This document shows, piece by piece, positions 51,508 to 59,963 of a DNA stretch of 64,000 nt. Within the stretch, counting starts at the first letter, position 1. The number at the start of each line of letters is the position of its first letter. The position numbers were made by a program, and so were the translations under genes. Below the pieces are notes generated by a model. That model did not search any database and was not told where the DNA came from. It saw only the letters and a program-made list of their open reading frames with translations. The stretch is taken from positions 2,604,001 to 2,668,000 of the forward strand of contig NZ_UESZ01000001.1 of assembly GCF_900108585.1 (NCBI RefSeq). The letters run 5' to 3'. The stretch is from Branchiibius hedensis (GTDB taxonomy: Bacteria; Actinomycetota; Actinomycetes; Actinomycetales; Dermatophilaceae).

Positions 51508-52950
51508 GATGATCGCTTGGCGGGCCCGCGGGTGGATCGCCTCGCGACGCATCTGCAGGCGCTCCTCGTCCTCGTCGGAGATCGCACCCGAGGGCGGCGC
51601 CTCGGAGAAGATCGGGCCCTCGGAGTCGTCGGAGCGGCCGACGATGTTGAAGACGATGTTCAGCAGGACCGCGGTGATGGCGGCGGCGCTGATGCCGGAG
51701 TCGAAGATGACCCGGAACCAGGACGGGAACTGGTCGTAGAACGTCGGCACGGCGATGGGGATGATGCCCATGCCCAGCGACAGGGCCACGATCACCAAGT
51801 TGGCGTTGCCGGAGAAGTCGACCTTCGACAAGGTACGGATTCCGCTGGCCGCCACCGTGCCGAAGAGGGCCAGGCCGGCGCCACCGAGCACCGGCAGCGG
51901 CACGATCGCGATGATCGCACCGAGGACCGGGAAGAGACCCAGCACGAAGAGGATGGCGCCGCTGACGGCGACGACGAACCGCGACTTGATACCGGTGATC
52001 GCGACGAGTCCGACGTTCTGCGCGAAGGCGCTGACCGAGAAGCCGTTGAAGACACCGGCGACCGCCGACGCACCCATGTCGGCCCGCAGACCGGCGGTCA
52101 CCTGGTCACGGGTCGCGGGCTGGTCGATGACCTCACCCACCGCGAGGATGTCCGCCGTGGTCTCGGTCATCGTGACCAGCATGACGATGAACATCGAGAC
52201 GATCGCACCGACGGCGAAGGTCGGCATCCCGAAGTGGAAGGGAGTCGTCAACTGGAAGACGTTGGCGTCGGAGATCTTGCTGAAGTCGGTGATGCCGAAC
52301 GGGATCGCCACGAGGGTGCCGAGTACCAGACCCAGCAGGATCGCGACGCGGCTGAAGAAGCCGGGCAGGAACCGGTAGATCAGGACGATCAGCAGCACGG
52401 TCAACGCGGCCACCGCGACGTTCTTCGGAGCACCGAAATTCGGTGTGACACCGGGGGTTCCGCCGCCGGCCCACTTGATGGCCACCGGCAGCAGAGACAC
52501 ACCGATGATCGTGATGACGACACCGGTGACCACTTCAGGGAAGAACCGCAGCAACCGGGTGAAGACCGGCGCCAGCAGGAGGCCGAGGATCGCTGCCACG
52601 ATCAGCGCGCCGTAGATCGCCCGCAAACCGGCGTGTCCGCCACCCACCGAGGCACCGATGGTGAGCATCGTCGAGACGCCCGCGAACGACGTACCTTGCA
52701 CCAACGGCTGACGGGCACCGATCTTCCAGACACCGATGGTCTGCAGCAGGGTCGCGAGGCCGGACATGAACAGACCGGCCGACACCAGGAAGGTGATGTC
52801 GGCGGCCGAGAGCTTCAGTGCGTTGCCGACCACGAGGGGTACGGCGACCACTCCGGCGTACATCGACAACACGTGCTGCAACCCGTAGAGGAACATCTGC
52901 GGTGCCGGCAACACCTCATCGACCGGGTGTTTGGTGGTGACTTCAGACAT
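51496..52950 (-). CDS. NCS2-family uracil/xanthine permease
   Basis: 484 residues, about 14 membrane spans. Nucleobase:cation symporter-2 features: FLYGLQHVLSMYAGVVAVPLVVG, QGTSFAGVSTML, the NAT-type ETTADILAVGEVIDQP and QNVGLVAITGIKSR (spread over positions 275-330). Imports xanthine, urate or uracil; the adjacent allE gene argues for a purine-derived substrate. GGAGG lies before ATG 52950. Confidence 0.92.
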   Translation of the reverse strand: MSEVTTKHPVDEVLPAPQMFLYGLQHVLSMYAGVVAVPLVVGNALKLSAADITFLVSAGLFMSGLATLLQTIGVWKIGARQPLVQGTSFAGVSTMLTIGASVGGGHAGLRAIYGALIVAAILGLLLAPVFTRLLRFFPEVVTGVVITIIGVSLLPVAIKWAGGGTPGVTPNFGAPKNVAVAALTVLLIVLIYRFLPGFFSRVAILLGLVLGTLVAIPFGITDFSKISDANVFQLTTPFHFGMPTFAVGAIVSMFIVMLVTMTETTADILAVGEVIDQPATRDQVTAGLRADMGASAVAGVFNGFSVSAFAQNVGLVAITGIKSRFVVAVSGAILFVLGLFPVLGAIIAIVPLPVLGGAGLALFGTVAASGIRTLSKVDFSGNANLVIVALSLGMGIIPIAVPTFYDQFPSWFRVIFDSGISAAAITAVLLNIVFNIVGRSDDSEGPIFSEAPPSGAISDEDEERLQMRREAIHPRARQAIIENA

Positions 52951-53025
52951 GGGTGAACCTCCGAAAGGTCATCGTTGACCGTCGAATTCGCCGCCGCGGG
53001 TCGCGGGGCAGGGGGTGACGTGGCC

Positions 53026-53490
53026 TCAGCGGGCCGACAGACCAGCGAGTCGGGCGGCCGCATCGGTGCGGCCGTCCACCTCGTAGTCAGCGCTCTCCAC
53101 CGTGCCGTCGGGTCCGACGACGAAGGTGCTCCGCAGCAGGCCGACCATTGCCTGCCCGTTCACGGTCTTGGGTCCCCACGCACCCCAGCGCTGTGCGGTG
53201 GTGGCGTCCGGATCGCTCAGCAGAGCGTGACCGAGGTCGAATTGGTTTGCGAACCGGGACAGTTCGTCCAGCGGGTCGGGTGACACGCCGTACACGAGGG
53301 CATCGGCGGCGGTGATGGCCGGCAGTTCGTCCCGGTAACTGCACACCTGGTCGGTGCATACGGGGCTGAACGCCTTGGGGAAGAAGTAGATGACAACCCG
53401 ACGGCCGGCCAGTGCGGCGAGGTCGACCGGTCCGTCGGTGCCATCCAGTGACAGCGCAGGAGCGAGGTCACCCGCGGCCAGCCGCGTCAC
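53026..53490 (-). CDS. Peroxiredoxin (AhpE/BCP type)
   Basis: 154 residues. Thioredoxin-fold peroxidase; peroxidatic cysteine in FSPVCTDQVCSYRDEL with a second nearby Cys as in BCP-like proteins, and RSTFVVGPDGTVE. Reduces H2O2 or organic peroxides. GTG 53490 overlaps the allE stop (GTGA), so it is made with the ureide enzyme. Confidence 0.9.
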   Translation of the reverse strand: MTRLAAGDLAPALSLDGTDGPVDLAALAGRRVVIYFFPKAFSPVCTDQVCSYRDELPAITAADALVYGVSPDPLDELSRFANQFDLGHALLSDPDATTAQRWGAWGPKTVNGQAMVGLLRSTFVVGPDGTVESADYEVDGRTDAAARLAGLSAR

Positions 53491-54335
53491 GCGAAGCTCC
53501 GCGGCAGGCGCATGTGCCGGTTCACGTCCTTGTAGAGCAGGTAACGGAACCGACCCGGACCGCCGGCGTAGCAGGCCTGCGGGCAGAAAGCACGCAGCCA
53601 CATGAAGTCGCCCTCCTCGACCTCGACCCAGTCCTGGTTGAGGCGGTAGACCGCCTTGCCCTCCAGCACGTAGAGACCGTGCTCCATGACGTGCGTCTCC
53701 GCGAAGGGAATGACCGCGCCGGGTTCGAAGGTCACGATGTTGACGTGCATGTCGTGCCGCAGATCGGTCGGGTCGGCGAATCGCGTTGTCACCCAACGGC
53801 CCTCGGTGCCCGGCATCGGGGAGGGTACGACGTCCTCCTCGTGCGTGACGAACGCCTCGGGGGCGTCGAGACCGGCCACGGGCTCGTAGGCCTTGCGGAT
53901 CCAGTGGAACCGGACCTCGGCGGAACTGTGGTTGACCGCCGTCCACCGCTGCGACGGGGGCAGGTAGACGTAACTGCCCGCGCGCAGTTCGTGCCGGTCA
54001 CCATCGATCGTGATCGTCATCTCGCCCTCGACGACGAAGAGCACCGACTCCGCACCCAGGTCGGTTTCCGGTCGGTCGCTGCCGCCGCCGGGCGCCACCT
54101 CGACGATGTACTGCGAGAACGTCTCGGCGAATCCGCTCAGCGGCCGGGCCAGCACCCACAGCCGGGTGTCGTGCCACCCGGGCAGAAAGCTGGTGACGAT
54201 GTCGCGCATGACGCCGCGCGGGATGACCGCGTAGGCCTCGGTGAACATCGCGCGATCGGTCAGCAACGCCGACTGGTCCGGATGCCCGCCGTGCGGGGCG
54301 TAGTAGCTGGCGGGGCGGACGGGCGCGGTGGTCAT
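53487..54335 (-). CDS. allE: (S)-ureidoglycine aminohydrolase
   Basis: 282 residues, double cupin, Mn-dependent. Converts (S)-ureidoglycine to (S)-ureidoglycolate plus ammonia in allantoin breakdown. YYAPHGGHP, PRGVMRDIVTSFLPGW and the C-terminal metal site ETHVMEHGLYVLEG with FMWLRAFCPQACY are diagnostic for AllE/YlbA. Its ATG overlaps the malic-enzyme stop (TGATG). The other allantoin enzymes are not in this window. Confidence 0.93.
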   Translation of the reverse strand: MTTAPVRPASYYAPHGGHPDQSALLTDRAMFTEAYAVIPRGVMRDIVTSFLPGWHDTRLWVLARPLSGFAETFSQYIVEVAPGGGSDRPETDLGAESVLFVVEGEMTITIDGDRHELRAGSYVYLPPSQRWTAVNHSSAEVRFHWIRKAYEPVAGLDAPEAFVTHEEDVVPSPMPGTEGRWVTTRFADPTDLRHDMHVNIVTFEPGAVIPFAETHVMEHGLYVLEGKAVYRLNQDWVEVEEGDFMWLRAFCPQACYAGGPGRFRYLLYKDVNRHMRLPRSFA

Positions 54336-55747
54336 CAGTTCTCCTCGGAAGTGACAGCGGGCGGGGTGACGGCGGTCGCTTGGACGGCGGCTGCCACAGC
54401 GGGTGCGACACGAGTGTCGAAAACGCTGGGAATGATGTAACTGGAGGTCAATTCGTCAGCGGCGACGCAACCGGCGATGGCTTCGGCGGCTGCCACGAGC
54501 AGATCGGTCGAGATCTCGTGCGCCCCGGCATCGAGCAGTCAGCGGAAGAGCCCGGGGAAGGCGAGCACGTTGTTGATCTGGTTCGGGAAGTCGCTGCGCC
54601 CGGTCGCGACGACTGCCGCGTGCTCGGCGGCTTCCAACGGGTCGATCTCCGGATCCGGGTTGGCCAGGGCCAGGACGATCGCGCCGTCGTTCATCGTCGC
54701 GACGTGCTTGCCCTCGATGACGCCCGGTGCGGACACACCGACGAAGACGTCGGCGCCGGCGAGCGCGTCGTGCAAGGTGCCCACGAAGCCGGAGGGATTG
54801 GTGTTGTCGGCGATCCAGCGGCGGTGCTCGTCGGTGTATTCGCGGTCGTGGTCCACTGCGCCGTTGCGGTCGCACGCGATAATGTCGCGAGCGCCCTGCG
54901 CCTTCAGCAACTGGATGATCGCGTGCCCGGCGGCGCCGACCCCGCTGACCACGATCCGTACGTCGGAGATCTCTTTGCCGACCACCCGCAGAGCGTTGAT
55001 CAGCGCGGCCAGCACCACGATCGCCGTACCGTGCTGGTCGTCGTGGAAGACGGGGATGTCCAGCTCTTCGCGCAACCGGCGCTCGATCTCGAAACACCGT
55101 GGGGCGGCGATGTCTTCGAGGTTCACTCCCCCGTAGACGGGGGCCATCGCCTTGACGATGGAGATGATCAACTCGGTGTCGGTGGTGTCCAGGCAGACCG
55201 GCCAGGCGTCCACGTCGGCGAACCGCTTGAACAGTGCGGCCTTGCCCTCCATCACCGGTAGCGCCGCGGCCGGGCCGATGTTGCCCAGGCCGAGCACGGC
55301 AGTGCCGTCGGTGACCACGGCAACGGTGTTGCGCTTGATGGTCAGATGCCTTGCGTCGTCAGGGTTTTCGTGGATCGCCAGGCACACGCGAGCGACGCCG
55401 GGCGTGTACGCCCGGGACAGTTCATCGCGGTTGCGCAACTCGACCTTGGACTGCACCGACAGCTTGCCGCCCAGGTGCATCAAGAAGGTGCGGTCGCTGA
55501 CGTTGGCGACCTCGACCCCGTCGACCGATTTCAGCGCCTCGACGACCTCAGCGGCGTGGCTGACGCCCCGGGTGTAGGCGGTCAGGTCGACGACGACGCC
55601 CTCGTGGCCGGACTCGACCATGTCGAGGGCCGTTACATCGGCGCCGGCCGAAGCTGCGGCAGCAGCCAGCGCGGCGGTGGCACTGAATCCAGCGGGCGCG
55701 GAGACCCGCGCGGTGATGCTGTGGCCGGGACTGGTCTGGACCGTCAT
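54335..55747 (-). pseudogene. Malic enzyme with ACT domain, interrupted by an in-frame TGA
   Basis: NAD(P)-malic enzyme (malate to pyruvate plus CO2) with an N-terminal ACT-like region (residues 1-85), then the catalytic core (AYTPGVARVCLAIHENP, FHDDQHGTAIVVLAAL, VVSGVGAAGHAI). The frame stops at 54539-54541 (TGA) right after NNVLAFPGLFR. The next 67 codons in the same frame give the expected C-terminus (LLDAGAHEISTDLL, SYIIPSVFDTRVAPAVA) to a stop at 54335-54337. Relatives have a Gly codon there; GGA to TGA is one change. ATG 55747 has AAAGGAGG. Readthrough product would be 470 residues. Confidence 0.85.
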
Positions 55748-55766
55748 CGGTGACGCCTCCTTTGTT

Positions 55767-55781
55767 TCCGTATTGTGGACA
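55767..55781. promoter_or_regulatory. IclR-like half-site before malic enzyme (TTCCGTATTGTGGAC)
   Basis: Left arm identical to the palindromes at 43605 and 43626; the right arm has three mismatches. A GTGGA...TCCAC repeat overlaps it (55776-55793). Suggests the same IclR protein may control this gene. Confidence 0.4.
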
Positions 55782-55836
55782 TTACTTTCCACTCTGCGTA
55801 ACGTCAAGGCCTTCTTGTGGTCTGGTTCACAGGGCG

Positions 55837-56346
55837 TCAGTCGAAGCGGTGCGACTGCACGTGCTGGAAGATCAGCGAGGTCTCGGTGCTGGCCACATCG
55901 GGGATCCCGCTGAGGTGCTCGATCACGAAGTCGTTCAGCGCATTGGTGTCCGGCACGGCCAGATGGATCATGAAGTCGTGCGTGCCGCCGAGCAGGTAGA
56001 CGTTGCGCACCCCGGGCAGATCCGCCAGGTGGTGCAGGAACTTGGTCAGCCGGGAGCGGGCGTGCGCGCGCATGCGCACCGCGACCATCGCCTGTAGTGG
56101 TCGCCCCGTCAGCGTGGGATCGATGTCCGCGTGCGTCCCGCGCAGGACGCCGTCCTCTACCAGGCCACGGACCCGGCCCAGCGCAGTGGACGGCGCGATA
56201 CGGGCCTTTGCCGCCAGCACATTGTTGGGCGTGCGGGCATCGGCCGCGAGTTCGCGCAGCAGGATCCGGTCGACTTCATCGAGGCCGTCGCGCACATTGT
56301 TCGACCGACTGGTGTGATCCGGGTCACCTTTCGAACGAGTCGCCAC
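55837..56346 (-). CDS. Lrp/AsnC-family regulator (AldR-like)
   Basis: 169 residues. N-terminal HTH (DEVDRILLRELAADARTPNNVLAAKARIAPSTALGRV, about 20-56) and a C-terminal RAM ligand domain (AMVAVRMRAHARSRLTKFL, DFMIHLAVPDTNAL). Divergent from alanine dehydrogenase, the usual AldR arrangement: it senses alanine or other amino acids and activates ald. GTG 56346 has GGGAGG at 6 bases and decides the start. Confidence 0.88.
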   Translation of the reverse strand: MATRSKGDPDHTSRSNNVRDGLDEVDRILLRELAADARTPNNVLAAKARIAPSTALGRVRGLVEDGVLRGTHADIDPTLTGRPLQAMVAVRMRAHARSRLTKFLHHLADLPGVRNVYLLGGTHDFMIHLAVPDTNALNDFVIEHLSGIPDVASTETSLIFQHVQSHRFD

Positions 56347-56447
56347 GCAAGCCTCCCGGCGTCGAAGATTCTTCGGACAAGGTACTGCTTTCCAGGTTGT
56401 AGGAGTAGCAATAGCGGGCTGGAACCGAACCCCCATCAGGAGAGACC

Positions 56448-57563
56448 ATGCGCGTCGGCGTGCCCCAGGAAGTCAAGAACAACGAGTTCCGGGTGGGCAT
56501 CACGCCCTCCGGCGTGCACGAGTTGGTCGCGCACGGCCACGAGGTGCTCATCCAGACCGGCGCCGGGGAAGGTTCACAAATCACCGACGCCGAGTACGTC
56601 GCGCAGGGAGCGACGATGGTCGACGACCCCGACGAGGTGTGGGGTAACGCGCAGATGGTGATCAAGGTCAAGGAGCCGGTCGCCAGCGAATACCACCGCC
56701 TGCGTGAGGATCTGACCCTCTTCACCTACCTGCACCTGGCCGCGGACGAGGCACTGACCAAGGAACTGGTGGCTCGACGTACGACGGGTATCGCCTATGA
56801 GACCGTGCAACTGCCCTCCGGTGGGTTGCCGCTGCTCTACCCGATGTCGGAGGTCGCGGGCTGCCTAGCCCCGCAGATGGGCGCCTACTACCTGACCAAG
56901 CCGCAGGGCGGCCGCGGCGTGCTGATGGGTGGCGTCGGCGGCGTCGCCAACGCGAAAGTCGTGATCATCGGCGCCGGCGTCTCCGGCCAGAACGCCGCCA
57001 ACATCGCGCTCGGCATGGGCGCCGACGTGACCCTGCTGGACACGGACCTGGACAAGTTGCGGATGTCGTTCTGGCGGTACAACAACCGCGTGCAGGGCCT
57101 CGCGTCCTCCTCGCTGACCATCGCCCAGCAGGTGCGCGAGGCCGACCTGGTCATCGGCGCCGTGCTGATCCCGGGCGCCAAAGCACCCAGCCTGGTCTCG
57201 AATGAGCTTGTGTCGCAGATGAAGCCGGGTTCGGTGCTGGTGGACATCGCAATCGACCAGGGCGGCTGCTTCGAGGACAGCCGGCCCACCACGCACGCCG
57301 ACCCTGTGTATCCCGTGCACAACTCGACGATGTACTGCGTGGCGAACATGCCGGGCGCCGTACCCAACACCTCGACCTGGGCGCTGACCAACGCGACACT
57401 GCCCTACGCGGTGCGGTTGGCCGACCAGGGCTGGCAGGACGCGATGCGCGCCGACCACGCCCTGGCGCTCGGACTGAACACGCACGCCGGTGAGATCACC
57501 TGCGCTCCCGTCGCCGAAGCCTTTGGAATGTCCTCCGTCGCGGTGGAGTCAGTCCTCGCCTAG
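56448..57563 (+). CDS. ald: Alanine dehydrogenase
   Basis: 371 residues. MRVGVPQEVKNNEFRVGITP, catalytic His in LFTYLHLAADE, Lys in KVKEPV, and NAD site VVIIGAGVSGQNAANIALGMGADVTLLD (around residues 169-196). Interconverts alanine and pyruvate plus ammonia; helps nitrogen assimilation and redox balance. Follows the divergent Lrp gene by 101 bases. Confidence 0.96.
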   Translation: MRVGVPQEVKNNEFRVGITPSGVHELVAHGHEVLIQTGAGEGSQITDAEYVAQGATMVDDPDEVWGNAQMVIKVKEPVASEYHRLREDLTLFTYLHLAADEALTKELVARRTTGIAYETVQLPSGGLPLLYPMSEVAGCLAPQMGAYYLTKPQGGRGVLMGGVGGVANAKVVIIGAGVSGQNAANIALGMGADVTLLDTDLDKLRMSFWRYNNRVQGLASSSLTIAQQVREADLVIGAVLIPGAKAPSLVSNELVSQMKPGSVLVDIAIDQGGCFEDSRPTTHADPVYPVHNSTMYCVANMPGAVPNTSTWALTNATLPYAVRLADQGWQDAMRADHALALGLNTHAGEITCAPVAEAFGMSSVAVESVLA

Positions 57564-57572
57564 TTTGGAGGT

Positions 57573-58580
57573 ATGACCCTGCGCATCGGATACAAGGCTT
57601 CGGCAGAACAGTTCGCGCCGCGGCGGTTGCTGGACTACGCGGTCCTGGCCGAGGAGATCGGCCTGGAAAGCGTCTGGATCAGCGACCACTTCCAGCCCTG
57701 GCGGCACCACGGTGGGCACGCGCCGTACTCCCTCAGTTGGCTTGCGGCTGTGGGCGAACGGACCGAACGCGTCCAGTTGGGTACGTCGGTCATGACCCCC
57801 ACGTTCCGCTACAACCCCGCTGTGGTCGCCCAGGCCTTCGGCACGCTCGGCTCTCTCTACCCCGGTCGCATCGCGATGGGTGTCGGCACCGGTGAGGCGC
57901 TGAACGAAATCGTTGTCGGCTCAGTGGATTCCGGGCAATGGCCGGACTTCAAGGAGCGGTTCGGCCGGCTGCGCGAGTCGGTGCGGTTGATGCGGGCGTT
58001 GTGGACCGGGGAGCGGGTCAGCTTCGAAGGCGACTACTACCACACGGTCGACGCGACGATCTACGACAAACCCGACGAGCCGATCCCGGTCTACATCGCC
58101 GCAGGTGGTCCGACCGTGGCCAAGTACGCCGGCCGGATGGGTGACGGATTCATCTGCACCTCCGGCAAGGGCAAGGAGCTCTACGTCGACAAGCTGATCC
58201 CGGCGGTCGAGGAAGGCCTGTCGCTGGGCAAGCGGGACACCATCGACCGGATGATCGAGATCAAACTCTCCTGGGACCCCGACCACGCCAAGGCGGTTGA
58301 GAACTGCCGCTTCTGGGCCGCGCTCTCGCTCACTCCGGAGCAGAAGCACGGCACCAGCGACCCGCTGGAGATGGAGAAGCTCGGCGACGCACTGTCCGAT
58401 GAGCAGATCGCGTCCCGCTGGATCGTGTCCTCCGACCCGGACGAGGTCGTGGCTGCGGTGAAGCAGTACGTCGACTGGGGCTTCGACCACCTGGTGTTCC
58501 ACGCGCCGGGCGATGACCAGGAGCGCTTCCTGCGGACCTTCGGCGAGCAGGTGCTGCCGGGGCTGCGCGAACTGGGCTGA
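57573..58580 (+). CDS. fgd: F420-dependent glucose-6-phosphate dehydrogenase
   Basis: 335 residues, luciferase-like TIM barrel. [17 protein letters not shown] carries the catalytic His and Trp of [14 protein letters not shown] the Glu, and [18 protein letters not shown] the F420/substrate region. Oxidises glucose-6-phosphate and makes reduced F420, so the host makes coenzyme F420. Nine bases after ald. Confidence 0.94.
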   Translation: MTLRIGYKASAEQFAPRRLLDYAVLAEEIGLESVWISDHFQPWRHHGGHAPYSLSWLAAVGERTERVQLGTSVMTPTFRYNPAVVAQAFGTLGSLYPGRIAMGVGTGEALNEIVVGSVDSGQWPDFKERFGRLRESVRLMRALWTGERVSFEGDYYHTVDATIYDKPDEPIPVYIAAGGPTVAKYAGRMGDGFICTSGKGKELYVDKLIPAVEEGLSLGKRDTIDRMIEIKLSWDPDHAKAVENCRFWAALSLTPEQKHGTSDPLEMEKLGDALSDEQIASRWIVSSDPDEVVAAVKQYVDWGFDHLVFHAPGDDQERFLRTFGEQVLPGLRELG

Positions 58581-58599
58581 CCCCGCGCCCGATGCTTGA

Positions 58600-58653
58600 C
58601 CCTGGGTTATACGCGGTATAGGTTCCTCTCACCCTTACTCGGTATACCCAGGG
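58600..58653. promoter_or_regulatory. Long inverted repeat before the PadR gene
   Basis: CCCTGGGT at 58600 mirrors ACCCAGGG at 58646-58653; inside lie TATAC-GCG-GTATA (58608-58620) and GGTATA (58641-58646). The right arm reaches the RBS of the PadR gene. Typical PadR operators are such TATAC-type repeats, so autorepression is likely. Confidence 0.6.
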
Positions 58654-58662
58654 AGAAACCTC

Positions 58663-59238
58663 ATGTCTGTCCGCTACGGCCTGCTGGCCCTGCTGTCCGA
58701 AGGGCCGATCCACGGCTCCGGGCTGCGAGCACAGTTCGAGGCGCACACCGGCGGCACCTGGCCGCTGAACGTGGGACAGGTGTTCACTACCCTCGCCCGC
58801 CTGGAGCGAGACGGCCTCGTGGAGCAAACCGGCCCGGCGGACGATGAGGGCAAGATCGAGTACGCCCTGACCGACACCGGCCGCGCCGAACTCGAGACGT
58901 GGTGGTCCTCCCCGGTCGAGCGCGCCACCAGTCCGCGAGACGAATTGGCGATCAAGTTGGTGCTGGCCGTGACCTTGCCCGGCATCGACGTACGCCGAGT
59001 GGTCCAGACCCAGCGCACCGCATCGATGGCGCAACTGCGCGACCTCACCCGTCTGAAACGGTCCTCGGACAAGCACAGCGACATTGCTTGGACGCTGCTG
59101 CTGGAGAACCACCTCTTCGCAGCAGAAGCCGAGGTCCGTTGGCTCGACTACGTGGAGTCGACGTTGACCAAGGGGCGCGTATCCGCCCGCGCCGCAATCA
59201 CGTCCGACGCACCCGCCATCCAGGAGGTCACCCAGTGA
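58663..59238 (+). CDS. PadR-family transcriptional regulator
   Basis: 191 residues. N-terminal winged HTH (VRYGLLALLSEGPIHGSGLRAQFE, FTTLARLERDGLVEQ, YALTDTGRAELETWW) plus a helical Vir_act_alpha_C-type dimerisation domain. Start follows GGGAG. Overlaps the ABC ATPase start (GTGA), so it controls this transporter operon. Confidence 0.9.
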   Translation: MSVRYGLLALLSEGPIHGSGLRAQFEAHTGGTWPLNVGQVFTTLARLERDGLVEQTGPADDEGKIEYALTDTGRAELETWWSSPVERATSPRDELAIKLVLAVTLPGIDVRRVVQTQRTASMAQLRDLTRLKRSSDKHSDIAWTLLLENHLFAAEAEVRWLDYVESTLTKGRVSARAAITSDAPAIQEVTQ

Positions 59239-59963
59239 ACGACACGCCGATCCTGCAGATGCGCGGTGTTACCCGTGTGCACGGCACTGGTCCGCAGGCC
59301 GTGCACGCGCTGCGCGGCATCGACCTCGACGTCGCTCGCGGCGAACTCGTCGCCGTCATGGGGCCGTCCGGCTCGGGCAAGTCGACCCTGCTCAACTTGG
59401 CGTCGGCCTTGGACTCACCCACCCAGGGCACGGTGATCGTCGACGGAGTCGATCTGGGCGGATTGACGCCCGCCCAGATCGCCCGGGTCCGCCGCCGCAA
59501 GATCGGCGTCGTCTTCCAGGACTTCAACCTGATCCCGTCGCTGACGGCAGGCGAGAACGTGTCGCTGCCATTGGAACTGGATGGCTGCTCGGTGCGTGAT
59601 GCCAGGGTGGAGGCACTCAAAGGCCTTGATTCTGTGGGCCTTTCGGAGTTGATCGACCGCTACCCGGACGCCATGTCCGGCGGCCAACAGCAGCGGGTCG
59701 CGATCGCCCGCGCGTTGGTGGGCGATCGCTGCCTGGTCGCCGCCGACGAGCCGACCGGTGCACTCGACACCCAGACCGGCGAGGAAGTGCTGCGGGTCCT
59801 GCGCGACCGATGCGACGACGGAGCCGGCGGCCTACTGGTCACCCACGACGCCCGGCACGCCGCGTGGGCCGATCGGGTCGTCTTCCTGCGCGACGGCGAG
59901 GTCGTCGACTCCACCGGCGCGGCAGCCGAGCCGGAAGATCTGCTGCGCGAGGTCCGCGCATGA
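59235..59963 (+). CDS. ABC transporter ATP-binding protein (MacB/LolD type)
   Basis: 242 residues. Walker A GPSGSGKSTLL, Q-loop VVFQDFNLIPSL, signature MSGGQQQRVAIARAL, Walker B CLVAADEPTGALD and H-loop LVTHDARHAAW. Pairs with the FtsX-type permease; AGGAGG before GTG 59235; ATGA overlap with the permease. Likely exports an antimicrobial or lipid. Confidence 0.95.
   Translation: MNDTPILQMRGVTRVHGTGPQAVHALRGIDLDVARGELVAVMGPSGSGKSTLLNLASALDSPTQGTVIVDGVDLGGLTPAQIARVRRRKIGVVFQDFNLIPSLTAGENVSLPLELDGCSVRDARVEALKGLDSVGLSELIDRYPDAMSGGQQQRVAIARALVGDRCLVAADEPTGALDTQTGEEVLRVLRDRCDDGAGGLLVTHDARHAAWADRVVFLRDGEVVDSTGAAAEPEDLLREVRA

Noticed and set aside
51493-52956. Plus-strand frame of about 500 codons opposite the permease
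   Set aside because: Low-complexity Asp/Arg/His/Gln composition; antisense shadow of the NCS2 permease.
54539-54541. TGA read as selenocysteine
   Set aside because: Malic enzymes have no selenocysteine at this position; the expected residue is glycine and no SECIS-like hairpin is evident.
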